Source of the DNA: Diphasiastrum complanatum
Taxonomy: Eukaryota; Streptophyta; Lycopodiopsida; Lycopodiales; Lycopodiaceae
Direction: 5' to 3'
Length of the DNA: 64,000 nucleotides
Assembly (NCBI GenBank): GCA_029204225.1
Contig: CM055098.1
Location: 10,801,246 to 10,865,245, forward strand
Both the position numbers and the translations under genes were made by a program. Numbering within the stretch: the stretch's first letter is position 1; the number at the start of each line of letters is the position of its first letter. Under the pieces are notes generated by a model. It made no database searches. It saw only the letters and a program-made list of their open reading frames with translations, and was not told where the DNA came from. Positions 33,735 through 50,300 of this stretch are shown here, in pieces.

Positions 33735-35625
33735 TTGACAAAAGGCCCTTTTGGTGTTCGAAACTCCTCTAATGTAGCATGGGCTTTGATTCCACTATCC
33801 CATGAAAGCTCTCACCTGCACATTCTTCCAGCCAGGCTTGACTCTGCGGTCAATGTAGACGATTTTGCATTACAATTGTTAACACAAACCACATCCACCA
33901 CCGTTACAACTAATCCAATCCACACTTCTCCGACACAAATTCAATCACTTTCATGTTCACCTCCTCTAAAACCTCAATCACCTCCACTGACATCTCCCAT
34001 ATCTCAATCACCTCCATTTGCATTTTTTTACAATTCCTCTCCTCCACCAATTCCAGATCTTCTTCCATTCAATCCCATGCCCTACCCAAACTATACCCGC
34101 CCACTTGGGAGCAATTAGCACTAAAAGTGGTTTGGTTGGTGAATGACTCCAGTAAAACATCTTTGGCATCTTAGATGGTCAGTTCACAATGAGACAATTC
34201 GACAATGGAGCCCTTGCAGATCTTCAAAAGGAGAAGGCAAAGTTGGAGGCATAATTCAAGCAACTTTGCAACAAATCCAAGATCTGACTACACGCATCCA
34301 ACAACAACAACAGATGATATCAACCTCCAGCACCAACTCTTGCTCAAGGATCAACAAATCTCCCATCTCCACACTTTAATGACAAACCTTACTTTAGAGA
34401 GAGATGATGTCTTGGCAGCCACAACAACAGCATGTTCCGCTATGAAGGAACAGCTGGTGCAGGTCAACTTCACTGACTTTGCACCTCCAGCTATTCTTGA
34501 GAGAACTCAAATTCCAGTGGGGACGTATCAATAGTTTGCACAAAAGTTAACGGCCACGAAAAAACAACATACCAAAATGCAGCAATCCTATGCTACCTCC
34601 GTCGAGACACTAAACCAACTTATTGCCACCCTGGAAGAAAAGATATAGGCGGCCACACAATTGGCGCCTTCCATCCATGCAAAACATGCCCAGTTTCACG
34701 ACTTCGGACATCATTACGATGGATTTGATGGTGGAGATGGGGCTAATTTCCAAGGGCCTCCATCAATCAATCAAGGCTCCGCATTCCAAGCTCTAACCCC
34801 ATCGACACAACTAACTTTTCCTTCATCCAACGCCAATTTTCTCCAGAATCTCAATGCATTGCTGAATCTAACCGTTCACCACCTCTCTTCCCTCAACTTA
34901 ATCTACAAGAAGAACATGCCTTGGTAGCTGAAGCACCCACAATAAGGCACAGGATCATGCCCAATGCGCCTAGCAAGGATTTGCTTATATCTCAAGAGTT
35001 TGCAAAGAAGTATCAAACTACCAAAGAGAGAGGTCACTACATCCTTCCAAATCTTGATCATTACAAAACTCATAAGGAAGCGGTCAAGCTCCTAGATCCA
35101 CAACCAGGCTGGCGCCATCAGCTATTTCTCCAAAGCAAAACCTCCATGGCACGGTATCTGGATGCACCCGCCTATATGCGCACCAATCCATATTATTATT
35201 CAGTAGCGCAACAAGAACCGTTTCTTGCCACCAAGATAAAGAATAAGTTTTTTTGGCCCACGCTCACAGGTGTGGATACCGGCAACCCAGCTGATGACAT
35301 GGTCGCAAATTATCGTGTATTTTACCAAAAGCACCATGGCAATTCTGATCGTGATGTGCATTACTTTGTGAATAATTGCGGACTGGTAGCAGTTTTGGCA
35401 AAACTAAAATGTTATTGGGATCGAGGGCTACCACCAATTGCCATAGACATCAATAAGCCTTTGAAGACTCAAGATGACCACATCAATATAGCATGGCTTT
35501 ATTATCGAGCAGCCCTCACTTTTGCACTTCATGTTGATATGGTGGAGCTATGGAAAACTCACGACTTTCTTCAGAATATGCTCCACTATTACAAACCAAT
35601 ATCGTTCCTTAATCAATTGTGCTAG
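33735..35625 (+). pseudogene. Gag-like or unknown retroelement protein region, broken frames
   Basis: Broken frames run from a Pro/Ser/Thr-rich N-terminus (33735-34118) through a coiled coil (HQLLLKDQQISHLHTLMTNL at about 34290-34450, then a second helix to 34650) and a Gly/Asp-rich piece to a 234-codon open frame, 34921-35625. That last frame (QEFAKKYQTTKERGHYILPN, PYYYSVAQQEPFLATKIKNK, GLPPIAIDINKPL) has no motif I know. A polypurine tract and a TGTTAGC LTR start follow at 35746-35760, so I infer a retroelement gag-type or accessory product with no reverse transcriptase between them. Confidence 0.4.
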
Positions 35626-35745
35626 CAAATGATGGAGGGCATCAACAACAAGGTTTACCAATCCCACCAACAACAATCTCATCTCAGGAAGCTCAAAAGA
35701 TCCAGGACCAAAAATCTTTGATTGGTGTGGAACCACCAATCCAAT

Positions 35746-36530
35746 AAGGAGGGGGATAATGTTAGCAATAGAGTGAAAGATAAATAGAAATAAAACTCCG
35801 TGGCATGTTTATTGTAAGTCCATGTATGAGTAAATGTTCTTAAAACTTCTACTATGACATGTGTTTTGTAAGTCCATGGGTAGAAGCTTAAATAAATCAA
35901 ACAACTTAAACTTAGACTTAAGAAAACTTAAGCTTAGAAAGATTCTAAGTTATCTTAAGCTAGAGATTCTAAAGTCCTAAGCTCTAAGTTAGAAGCTGGA
36001 AAGCCTTAAAATGGCTAGTTTAGATACTAATCTCATAAGCTAGTGGATGCTTATGGAAGGCCCTTTTTGCTATAAGAAGAAAGGCATTTCTCTTGTAAAT
36101 AACACTTTGAGATTATGCTAAATTGCTCTCTCTTGACATTGTCTTCTATTTTCATTGTGTTCCCTTTGGGAAGGTGCATAGCTTGAGGGAAGGTGCACGG
36201 GTCTCCTCTTGCCTCCTTTTCATAGGTTTTATTGTGGCATGCTTCTATTTGCTTGATGCTTAGTATTAGCCGCAATATTATTTCCAAATCCCTTTTGGGT
36301 GTTAAGTAGGAATTAGCTTAATCATCTTACTAGTTGGGTAAGCCTTAGCAAGAGTTTGTTATTTTGTTGATCTTGGTTAGTTGGGAAGCCTTAGCCAAGT
36401 TTAGTTAGTTTTCGTTTCGAGCACCAGTTGGAAAGCCTTGGTGCTCTTCTTTTGTTTATGTTCTTATTTCCAATTGAAAGCTTTTGTGTAGATCTTAGAA
36501 GGTGGACGCTGGTCTACCACTATACTACAC
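35746..36530 (+). mobile_element. Polypurine tract and LTR of a probable non-autonomous element
   Basis: AAGGAGGGGGATAA (35746-35759) precedes TGTTAGCAATAG (35760), the usual polypurine-LTR junction. A CTATAAG box lies at about 36069. The right end is uncertain (about 36530, near TACTACACA). No primer site or left LTR was found at the other side, where the 36-bp TIR of the neighbouring element lies. Confidence 0.4.
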
Positions 36531-36589
36531 ACAAATCCCTCATTAGACCTAGCTACTATAGAAGAGTAGAAATACATCCAACAACTAGC

Positions 36590-38559
<1,970 letters not shown>

Positions 38560-38560
<1 letters not shown>

Positions 38561-41500
38561 TTACTACCATTCATTCTATCGACAACTTTAAGATGAGCTC
38601 TAGAAGGACTAGTGTTAGGAACTGTCAAGCCATGATGTAAAAGGTAATATATCTAGCACTCTAATGCTCAAAAAAATGTTATTGTGCTTGCAAAAAGATC
38701 AACGTGGTAGATAATATCCTACTATGGAGATAAGGATTAAATACATGCTTTACAATGTCCTATGGGGTTGTAGGTATCACTAACACCTCATGGAAGTTGG
38801 TTGTAAGAACATTCAAAGGATCATGAATGCATACTTCAATAGGCTAATCATAATTTGTATTCTTGTAACAAACTCATGGTCTTCTTAAGAATCAATACTA
38901 GTGAATGTGTGATTTTTCCCATCTTGTGTATCAAAAGAATGTTGTATTGCTAATTTCAATGTGACCTCTTTCAAAGAAGTGAACAAATATAAATATATCC
39001 CAATATAATACCATATTCTTGAATGGGTATAATGTATAGGTCATTTTAAACTTAGAAATTTTCAAATATGGTACATAATGGCATGCAAAATCTAAGTACT
39101 CCAAAATATATTTGCATTAGCAACCTTAACACATAATGATTAGGGAGCATCAACTAGATTAGTCCGTAGGTGACAATCATGTGGTTACTGATGAATGGGT
39201 GAGTGTTGCATCTATCCACCAAATCAAGATGCTCTTTGTCTAATATGTGTACTTGAAGCTTGATGTGGCATGGCCAATCTAGATTTGAGCCAAGCATTTC
39301 ACAATGTCAAGAGGCAATGAATTTGCAATTGGTATTGCTCGATGTTGTGTGATCCACTATGAATCAATCATAGCTTCTTTAAGGATATGCTTAAAAATTG
39401 AAAATAATCACGTGTCGCATCTTGTAAGAAAGTTCACCGCCAAGTTGCAGCTATGCTCTCAAAATGAAATAATGCTAGTAGAATGTTATAATCCTCACTT
39501 TTAGAACTATGCAATCAAAAGTACATCTCAATCTTAGCCAGCCAGTTTTTGTATTCATTACCATTGATGAACCCGAGTATACAATTGATTGTACATTGTC
39601 TCTTAAGTCTCAAACAAGAGATGTTCTAAAACTCGAAGGAGGACTATGTGCAACAAGATTTGTAATATGACCAATAGCATTTGGAGCACAAACGACGATC
39701 TAATCCATATCATGAAAGGGGTAGAAGCAGCCATAGATGTAGACACTAAAGAAGCACTCCTTTCTGCACATTCCTCATCGATAATTTTCTCCAACCAAGT
39801 GATTTTAGACTCCACGGACCCTAGCTTTTGCTCCAGAGGTACCAATCTAGTGTCCTTCACGATCTTGTATGAAGCAAGATCTACTATAGAGCTTGAGGAT
39901 GCCCATGTAGTCAACATGATGATAAGCAAAGATGATATGTGATGTCCATTGTTATGTGCACAATGCCACTACTAGTGATGTCACTTTTACGTGTTGGATT
40001 TGATAAGAATCAAAGAAGAACCCTAGAAAGTGATGAGAACCACCTAATAAAAGTCTTTGAGAGCACTAGTGAATATCCTTCTATATGACAATGTTTTTTG
40101 TGCATACTAGCTAGTTTGTGAAAAAGGTTGGTACATGCATATCCAAGATTGCTAATATCACTTTCAAGCACAAAACAAAAGAGTTATAGTTTTTTAATGA
40201 ACTGAATAAAATTTGTACAATATCGCATATTTGCAAGACAAACTATTTGAGTGTGGCTAATTGAAATAGAGTGCACAAGTTTGAAATCATTGTAAGAATT
40301 GAACATTCTTAAAAATTGTTCATACAATAATACTTATGTGTGTGATAGACTATTTGATCATGGCCAATTGGGCTAGTGTGCAGAAGTTTGATATTGTTTT
40401 GGTGCACAACAAGTGACTTAGTTTGCCTACTTCAATATGGTACCCAAAAACTACTACTCGTGAACTTTCCTTAATATTGATGAAATAACTCTGCCAAGTT
40501 TTTTTTTTTAAAACTTGTAAAAATTGAAATTGGTACTATCAACTGAAAGTCATGTCGATCCTCTTGGAAGACCATTGTGATTTACAATAGCGTATTGCAT
40601 TTAGTGAAATGTTGAAAGAACATTAGAAAAATACTTCAAATAAAACTATAAAAAAATCTAGCCCTTGCTAAAAATTGATCACACATTAAACTAGAGATGG
40701 GTTAGTGCTCGAGAAACCTTTTGAGTTATTTTCAAACAACCTACATTATATAGAACTTCTCAATTTTTTGAAGACTTTTACATATAAGAAGGTATATATT
40801 CTTCTATAGTGATATCGCTTTTTTAGAAAACTTGCCAATTCCATTCCTATACTTTGCTGATTTTCTTGAGCTGAGATGGGTGATTGAGAGATATTGTGCC
40901 ACAAAACATGGCCCAAAAAATAAAATCAGCTAATCGAAAAAAATGATCCCGAGGATATGCTTTAATAACAAGTTTACAAACAAGGTTCAAATATATGGCA
41001 TCACGTAAGCTTAGAAGAACATTAATCACATATCATAAATGGCAAATCGCTACAATAACTGTGATGGAGTCACCTATGATGAACTCTAGCACTGAATCAC
41101 ATTGATGTTTCAATGGCAACAACTTTGTTTATGTTGTCTCAAGGAACCCTAAAAAAACTTCCAATTAGGGCAAATATTGGTTCAAACCAGGAAATGGCTA
41201 GCCTAAGTAGGAGCTACCTCTAGAAGCTCTCTTATTGTTGTATTTAGAAATAAATGCCATTTCTCTTGAGGTATTATAGATACCAGTGAAACTAATCCAA
41301 GGATCAATGATGTTGTACATTGGATCATAGATGAGTAATGATATCTCCACATTCCTTGAGAAAAATTGGAGAGGGTGGAATACATAATTGTTTGGCTGCC
41401 AAATTAATGTGGATAACTTAGCACTAACATGAACTAGTGTGGTACATATAATGGTTGACCCAAATATGACTCCTTGAAGCTTTTTTGTAATATGTAGTGG

Positions 41501-43140
41501 CTAACAATGGACCTCTTTTGTCACTCGCAAGAACTTGGTTGATGCTTTCCACCCTCACCACAAGCTTTACACACCACACAGAGGCTTCCACTTTGCTCGT
41601 CTAAATTGTTAGTAACTCTTGCAATTCACGCCTTGGATTTGTACACACATAAAAAACATTTGAAACTAAATTACATCATAAATAGTCGTCTCCTCGAAAG
41701 CAAAATTGTCCTTGACCTTGTCAACATAGCCCTAAGCTCCTCTACCTCCCTACTACAAAATCACAATAAGGAAATCTTTCAGAAATTGACCTAGGCTTGT
41801 AAAGCCTCCCAACAAAACATCAAGTTCCGACCACTTGTCCACTTGTCCCTCTTTTTCAATGACTTCGAATTTTTTTTTTGTCCCTCCTCTTCCATGACTT
41901 TGAAAATAATTTATTTGAAAAGTATACACAACATTGACCATTACACAAGCTAAGAGATGCAAGAGGAACTAGCTTTTGAACGAGATTGCCCATCATCCTT
42001 CTGATTGAACTTCCTTAAGAAACCCACAAAACCACATACTTCATGCCCTTACCTTTGATGAGGTCGTGGTTGTGGAACCCACATAGCTTTTTAGAAAGGT
42101 CAATCCGCACTTTAGCAACCTTTGTCCCTCCACCCCTAGACCAAATCGTCTTTAAGTATTATGCAACTTTATATCCCCTTTTCCCCAAACAATAAAAAAG
42201 AGCTCTTTTGGTTGCTTTGTAGATTAATTGTCCTTTAAGCACCCCAAATGTTCAAAAGAAATCAATATTTATAGGAGAGTAGCAGTCTCAAGTTGAAGAT
42301 GTACATGCAAAAAATGAATTTTGTTTCCTTAACTACAATGATGACTATTAAAGGCCTCCTTGGATGGTATGCCACTTTGCTCATTGGCTACTACTGGAAA
42401 TATATCATATTTGTTCAATATTATCTTGCCCTAAAAAATTGAGATGTATCTCCATGCAACATACCTTTTCAAACATTCTATATATTTGTGTTAAAAATTA
42501 GTATTGAGCTCTTTCTTTCTGTAATAAATAAATAAATAATTAAATCATTCAACCCATTATCTCAATGTGGTGAAGCTCTCTGAAAAGCAATGATTTGAAC
42601 AAGCTTTGTTGTGCCATGAAATTTTACACTTTTTTATACGATCAAGAACAACACATTAAACTTAAAACAATGCAATTGCAAGACATGATCTTTGTTGGCA
42701 TGCAAAAAATATCAAATCCCACCAATTCATTATCCTAATGCGGTGAAAATTCTTGACATAAAGCACAAAATTGAACTGGTTAATGATAAGAGCAATGGGG
42801 AGCACAGACTATGATAAAGTATCCTTCAAGACATCTATGGATCTCCCAAACTTGTTAAAGAAAACTTTAAGAAATTCTTTGAGCAATGCAAACCATCAGG
42901 CTGAAAAACATTGCATCTATAGTCAACACCAACAAGAGGTGATGGACTTAGGGATGAGATGGAGGGATTCTAAAAATCCAAAAGCAAGCATAGCCATTCA
43001 GAGATATCTTATCATTAGCCACAAGCTATAATAGGAGTTTATGTCAAAAGAAGGAAAAACAATGCAAAACATATAGATAAAAATAAACTTCAAAGACGAA
43101 GTTCTTCAGCTAATCACAATAGCTCATGCTATGGCACATC
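38560..43140. other. No gene recognised
   Basis: AT-rich sequence with chance frames of 60-108 codons; none has a recognisable motif, a supporting splice pattern or a duplicate in the window. Confidence 0.5.
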
Positions 43141-43149
43141 CGCAGCGTC

Positions 43150-44130
43150 GTACATAGTTATCTCAGTTCAGCAGGTATCTTGTCGATTGCAACTTTGTGC
43201 TACTGGAATCTTGCTTGTTCAATGATTTGTCCAGCTTCTATATCATCACAAACATGACTAGCCCTTTAGTGATTGCAACAAAGGACAATCATGATTTGTA
43301 CAACATACAAGGTGGTTGAAAATGTTGTCTTCGATCACAACAAGGGTGATTATTACACAAACTAGAATGATTGTAGAAGATAGGAATAAATACACTTAGA
43401 TCTAAGGAAAATAATGTTACTTCAAGTAAGAATTAAAAAATTAAGCGCCCTCCTATTAAGTGGACTTTTGTAATCTCCATTTAAACAAAAAGTAGAGGAC
43501 ATCCACACGTAAGTCTTGGCATACTCTACACCAGTTCAAAGTCTGAATTGTCACATACATTTCGGCAATTGAATATAAGGCTTGCTACCTCTTCATGCAT
43601 CCATAGAGCAGTTTCCTTCAAAACAACATTCACCATTACTGGTCTGATCAAGAGGAGCAACTACCAAAAATCTCAAGTCATTGTACAAAGCAAGATTTAG
43701 TTAAATTGATTGAATCTTCCATTATTCCCTCTCCCATTCCAAGGGTTTATGCTTAGATCCATCACCTTTCTACATTATAGACCTTACCAAGATGTAGATA
43801 AATCAGTTGAACCTTCCAGATGGTGAAGACTGACTTATTGTGAGGAGGCAACAACCAAGATTTATTGTTTCTTCCAAGATATCGCCTAACATGCTTTACC
43901 CAAGCATCAGTGAAGCAAAAATATTGCTAGGTAAGGAAATTCGATCAGCTCCTACAGCCCACTTACTGCTCAGCATCTGAACTCAGACTAGACACTCTGT
44001 ACAACTGACATCAGTACGCAACAAGTTTCATGCTTGAACAGGAAAAACTTTACTTGCTTAATTGAGTTACCTTCTATATTCACAACTTCCTCCCAACAGT
44101 TCAATAAGCTGCTTGAAAGCTGCCATGTCT
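43150..44130 (-). other. Exon-like blocks of unknown gene
   Basis: On the minus strand 44130-44063 reads DMAAFKQLIELLGGSCEYR and stops at an AAG|GTAACT donor. About 43265-43205 reads DDIEAGQIIEQARFQ before a stop. Both look protein-like against a noncoding background, but phases cannot be joined with confidence and no family is recognised. Confidence 0.25.
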
Positions 44131-44139
44131 TGTGTGAAA

Positions 44140-46370
44140 CTTGATTACCCCAATTGTAGATGCTTCCAGGTTGAAACCGTGAACAAATTTTTTTTTGTTT
44201 TAAACTTTACTCTTAGCCAACAGCCGGCAACCAGCACGAACAGAGAACTAATGTGTAGATACTTTCAGGCCATTTGACAAACCACAGCAATTTCAGTAGG
44301 TTCAATATTCTGGGAAAGTAGCTGAACCTGTAAGCTTGTCCAATTCCTAGATCACAAACACAAAACCATGTATGGAGTTACTTCGTGTGTGACATAGGAA
44401 CTCTTTCGTACTAAATGATATCAATGATCCTAAACAATATTCTCTATGTTACAACTCATTCATAATAAACGATCGTAATGATCCTAAACAAAATTCCACA
44501 TGAACGTACAGGCATAGATTAGGAGGGAAGCCACATCTATATAACTTACAAAGTTTTCTAATTCGAAATTCCCAGAAATCTGCAATATTAGCCATCTGAA
44601 ACAAGACATTTTATTCTTTTCCAAATGGATTGCCTTAAATATGTCAACATTAACAGCAACTTCCAAGGCAAATATGCATCATGATCTCACCAAGGCCTCA
44701 TGAGTGTTTAATGCAGAGATTTAAACTGTTGTGTGGATTTATGAGATTGGTTACTACTAGACAAAGCATGTAAAACTATACATATACGAAACTGACGGTA
44801 CACTGGAAGCCTTTCTAATACAGATGTGTGTACTCTTTTCATTCTGAAGTATATGGTCTACACACCTACTTGCAACCAACGTTGACAAGATGAAAATCTA
44901 TTTACAGAACATTCATCCTATCCATGATTTGTTTAATTCCCATGCTAGAAAGCTCCGTGTGCCTCCAAGATTTTCATTCCCATGCAGATCATGTGCTTCC
45001 AAGCCCCTGCTCCGACCCAGGAGCCCTTCTCTAGAGCAAGCAGTTTGCCTCCTCTGGAATATGGAAACCAACTTTTCTTATTTCTCATGTTTCTCTCTCC
45101 CTTTCTTCTCTCTTCAATAAGCTTTTGATAGTAAATCAAAACAAGCCAGTAGATGACACATCTACCTTCCCAGTTTGCAGTTTGTGGCGAACCTACTTAA
45201 GAATTATCATCAGTTTAAATAAGGCATATTCAGTCGTAGATATGCTTCAAAGATTAGAAAACTCCAATGACAGTATGTGTCAATATTTGCAAAAGTGGAG
45301 GGATATGAAGTCAAATTTCAACTTCTAACCATCAAAAGGAAAGCCTACAACCATCAGGTTCCACCTTAACAGAATATCGAAATTTGGCGGATGGATATCA
45401 TCACTATTCATTCTGAAACACAACAGGGGATAGAATTAGAAGCTTTAGCAGAGTAGCTTTTGTGTGTACAACTCTCTGAGGATGTGGTTGGCTTCACCAG
45501 CAACGATCAAGTAATCAATGCATGTAGCTGAACAGTGAAAATCACTTCAGAAGAAATGAAAGTGTACTTGGCCATTTGCTAGGTGGCCCCTCAAAACTTC
45601 ACCTTCTACAAACACATGAATCGCATAGCCACGACCCTTTGGTGAGATTAGCTTTGATGTGGTCAATTTCAGATTAGACAGTGGATTTATCTTGACAGGA
45701 GATTTTAATAGATGAACAGGAAAAGTGTAAACGGTACTCTAAAATTGGTAAACGAGCCTGTTTGGCTCAAAGAACTTGCACTTGCATTTACCGACAATGA
45801 AAGATTATCCATTAAATCAGAATCCTCTGTAACTCACTTCAGCAGAGAACTGATCGAATTGAGAAACATGCACGAACTACTTATATATGATAAACTCCAA
45901 AGTTTGCCATTTTCAAGAGGCTTTGTTTACTCTTCAAATAAAGGGAGAATGTGGTGGATTACATGTTGGCGTCGTTTAGTTACTTGCAGTGTAGTTAAAA
46001 TTGAAAGCAGGTCCACTCTTATTAAAATTGGACCATAAATGTAAATGTGATGGCCCAACTAACTACTATTAAGGCTGAAAATTTGCAGGAAATTCATATT
46101 TACACTGTCCAATCAAGAAGCTTCTATCACTTATTTGGAAAAGGCCTTTATCATAGTGACGTCGTGGAAAAGTTATCATGCTAAAAGTTGAAAGAGTCTA
46201 TGTTTACAGCAAAGGAATCTTTTAAGAAAGAAGGCACTTTGCCTTGTAGAAATTGAATCAATCATGTGTGTAGTAGAAGGGCTAGGAGAAGAATTAGGCA
46301 AAGCAAGAACAAAAAAACAACTACATTGCTTATAGAAAACTAACAATCATAAAAGAAAAACAGCATTTAC
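44140..46370. other. No gene recognised
   Basis: Short unrelated frames only. The 45712-46038 open frame (108 codons) has no motif or neighbour supporting it. Confidence 0.45.
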
Positions 46371-46379
46371 TTAAAGCAA

Positions 46380-47307
46380 TCAAGACAAGTTAGCGGCATT
46401 TTGGCGGAAAAATCCTCAACGTTTTTGGAGATACACCCAGCGGTAAGCTTCAACTATGCCAAAGACCTCATGAAGTCGAAGGAAATGCTTGGGGTCCACT
46501 ACCACACGAGACACAAGGTCGACCATGGCTCATAATGGAGGAAGTAGGAGATCTTATCTCATGACTGCCCAATAGTGAAGCAGAGAATACTGAAGGCTTA
46601 CACAGTGAATTTTTCATAATGGGTAAGGAGGTATTCTCACCATATATCATGACCTCCTTCAATCAGGCAATGAAAAATAATTTCCCTGATAAACAACCAG
46701 AAAGCATCATAATCCCTTTGCTTAAGAATGGAGACAAAAGAGACCCCACCAACTGCCAGGCTATCAGAATAGGACACATTCTGGCCAAGCTATGGGGCAC
46801 CATCATAGAGAAGAGACTTAATAATTGGCTGGAATTACATAAGCTCAAAGCCTTGAAAAAAAGTGAGTTTCTGTAGAAGAAACTCCAGGGTGGCTCATTA
46901 GGTTATTTTAAGAGTGTTCATTGAGTATAGCTGGAAGAATCAGCAAGACAGGCGGACATTGTGCCAGACGTCAGTGCATCACATCAAGCCATATTTCCAG
47001 GTTGAGGCAGAGCAGGTGACAAACAGTACACAAAGACAGACGGAGACAACATCACCCAGCATCCTCGGAGCACCCCACTCCTCTGATCACATTTTATTTT
47101 AGTGCACTTGCTAATGTTTGATCATACATTACATTTAGGCATGTTCCTTTCAGTTTTGTCTCAGTGACAAGTAGTACTAATAGCTTAGTATTATTTAGCA
47201 TGTTTTCTTTTTATGAATGTGTTTTTCTATACGCTCCCGGATCATCATACACACTTGAGATGTTCTTTTATGGTCTTTTGTACCCTCAGGTACCCATAAG
47301 ACATTAA

Positions 47308-47310
<3 letters not shown>
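46380..47310 (+). mobile_element. LINE (non-LTR retrotransposon) fragment
   Basis: About 46390-46450 reads KLAAFWRKNPQRFW, typical of the region before a LINE reverse transcriptase. The frame 46619-46876 continues with IIPLLKNGDKRDPTNCQAIR, ILAKLWGTIIEKRLNNWLE, the start of the reverse transcriptase, and ends in a stop. The remaining polymerase is missing. A tail-like stretch at 47275-47310 (TACCCTCAGGTACCCAT..TTAATAA) leads into the (CT)n run, which may mark the 3' end. Confidence 0.65.

Positions 47311-47311
<1 letters not shown>

Positions 47312-47359
<48 letters not shown>
47312..47359. repeat. (CT)n microsatellite
   Basis: 24 CT units directly after a LINE-like 3' tail. Confidence 0.95.
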
Positions 47360-47361
<2 letters not shown>

Positions 47362-50300
47362 ACACAGTATAGACTCACAAAAATCATCGCCTGCACACGC
47401 TCACTTTCCATTTTCTGATGGGACCGCACACTTTGATCAATCTGTACCATGACATGGTTTAAAATGTTTCTTTAGAAAACAGATCGAAGGCCAATTAACA
47501 GCCCCCCAATTATCTTAAAAAAAACCAAAAATGATGGCATATTGAGAACCAGAGGAATTACAGCAGCAACACAGCATTTATAGCAGTCGTATGGCTCACA
47601 TAACTTCAACTGGTGTTAAAGACATCTTACCTGAAACAAAAATTTTGAAACATACATACAATGCCACTTTATAATACATAATGATGGTGCTTCACAGAGC
47701 CAAGTGGGGAAAATGCTATCATGCTATGTTATCCATCATAACTGCTTTGATACTTTCTTTCGCCAATCAAGCTGCATCCAGAAGAACTATCATAGAGAGA
47801 GTATTGGAGGGTAGAAGAGACCAGAGAACAGATCTATTGTAACTGTACCATTATCAAAACTTATTTTGTTACACTCCTTGAAGAAATTATCCTCAAAATC
47901 GCACAAGTTTGATGCATCCTTCTAAATAAGTGAAATCCTGGTTGAGTAAACCTTCTGTCCCCAGCATCAGTGAAAACACAATTGAGTGAACTTTCTGTCC
48001 AAAACATTTCATTGAATGTTGAATTGGATGATATATTTTGACCATTTTCTAACCCAGAAGACCAAATACTCTAAAGTTTTGTTACACTCTTGCCACATCA
48101 GAGATGTGGAATACACCTCGTTATATTTTTGCTCTGCAACAGATGGCTATTAAAATGATTATGTGGCTGGCTGAAAGAGGTCTGAACTATTTAAAGATTA
48201 AATACTAATACCAGTATACTTGCAAACCAATCTATTGAGAGGAGGAAAGATTTTGTAGCATACGCTCACCACCATTTCACCATTGAGCATTACAGTTGTT
48301 GTATGTTCTTCAAATACATCATTATAGCCCCAAAATAACTTTGAACCTAAAGAAGTCATTATGGAATGTACTTACCTCAGCGATTGATTTAGGAGGTTCT
48401 TCTCATGCTTTACCAAACCCCTCATAACGATTTTTATGATTTGCAACAAAGTACAAAATCTGAGGTGGATAGAGGTTTCATATCGATCGACAAACTGTGA
48501 CACAACTAAATAAAGCATAGGTACCATTGAACAGCCACACGGTGCATTCAAAATGTGGCCAGTTCTGCTGGCTCTTTTTCTCACCTCAGTTGTCTGGAGT
48601 TCATTTAGCCTCAGTGTATAGGCAAATACAAGATTTAGAACTTAACAGATAGAAAACATGAAACAGTCAGTAAAGAAACCTAATAGCCCTTGTTTTCCTC
48701 AAATTGTGAAATTTTGTATAGTATAAAAATGCAAAACAAGCATTCTTACAACGTGACAAAATGATCATCTGCTTCCAGGGTTTGTATAGTATACTCGGCC
48801 CATCAAATATGTTATTTATCGGGCACCTGATCAGGCTCGCAATGTTCCAGGCCAAACAAGATTTTGATAGTTGAAACAGTATAAAGTGATATTGTCTTGA
48901 CAAGATCTACCTCATGACATGTACATGATATTAGAAATCTAATAAGTGATACAAATAGGTTAATGAATCAATCATAGAAAATTTAACACAGTTTCAGCTG
49001 TCTTAAATATGAAGAGTGCTTTGTTATATTCTTAGTCAAAACTTATACTGTGGGAATGAGAGTACCATTAATACTCTAATCGATAGTGAAGCTTCGGCTG
49101 ATCATAAAGCATTATAAGGATAAGTAAGACTCCAATGAGCATTGAGAATTGGATATGAATCTCTTCTCGTGGATGTAACTAGGTAAGAACTGTGTGATTA
49201 TATCTAGCCTACAAACTCAAAATACAGCAAAATAATCATGCCTGCTTTTGAAGATTGAACAAGAAATTCTTGTGAAGATGCACTATTATTTGCCTCCTAA
49301 CTTTATACTGCGACCCAAATCATACAAGCTTGTGAACAATAATTTGTGAGTGACATACTCAAGCTCTTCTCCACCTTAGGCTCTATTTATATTACATATC
49401 CTTCCGCTACCTAACGTCACATGGCAACCGAGGGTTTATCAGGCCCTGGCTGGCGATTCCATCTCTCCAATTTGATCTATCAGTAATGAGTCCTACCAAT
49501 CATCCCGGTTGCCCAAACATGGTCTAGAAGCCAACCTAAGTCCTTACCACCCTAATTGCTTGTCACTAGCCCTAACAACAACCAGCCGGGCTCCAACAAT
49601 GATATTTGGACCCATGATGGTCATCCTTAAGTTAAGTATCTACAACTCAAATCATTTGTTCAAATGCCTCACCAAGTTGCTGCTTGTGATATATCTAACC
49701 CATTTTGAGCTCAGGTTAGAATATGGGTCCAAACCCAAGTTTACAGTCAGTTCAACCTTTAATAATCAGCTCATTCACTGTCACGTTAGGCTAACCTATT
49801 TAACATTCCTTAAAGCTCAAAGAAGTCATTTTTCCCAAACAACGGATCTGCATACATAGTAAACTTTTTGATGACTCTCCCATGCAGCATCTGACTTCTG
49901 GGACTTCTTTCTAGGCAGGTAGACACTTTTGGAGAAGTCAAACACGCAAATCAACTTTGTCTTCAATCCAGTATCTACATGAGTCTCTGACGTATCCGGC
50001 TCTTGAAATATAAACCAGTCCTTCGATCAGGTTATCACCATCATGCAAACATTTCCTCAACATGCCTAGATTGAAGACTGGATGTACTCTATATCCCTCA
50101 GATAGGTCCAGCTGTGAACCACATCACAGATTTTCTTAATGACTTTTTACGGGCTATTCCCAGTACCTAACTCTTCCCTACTTTCAAAACATGGTCCACA
50201 ATGTGGGCCCCAAGCAATAGATGTGGTAATAGCCAATCATAGGACTATATACAAAAAAACAATCTAGTACTCATAATACATGAGAAATAATGCATGAACT

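Noticed and set aside
43200-43270. Complex I NDUFA5-like C-terminus
   Set aside because: A short resemblance around GQ..IEQAR only; adjacent exons do not match, so it was not called.
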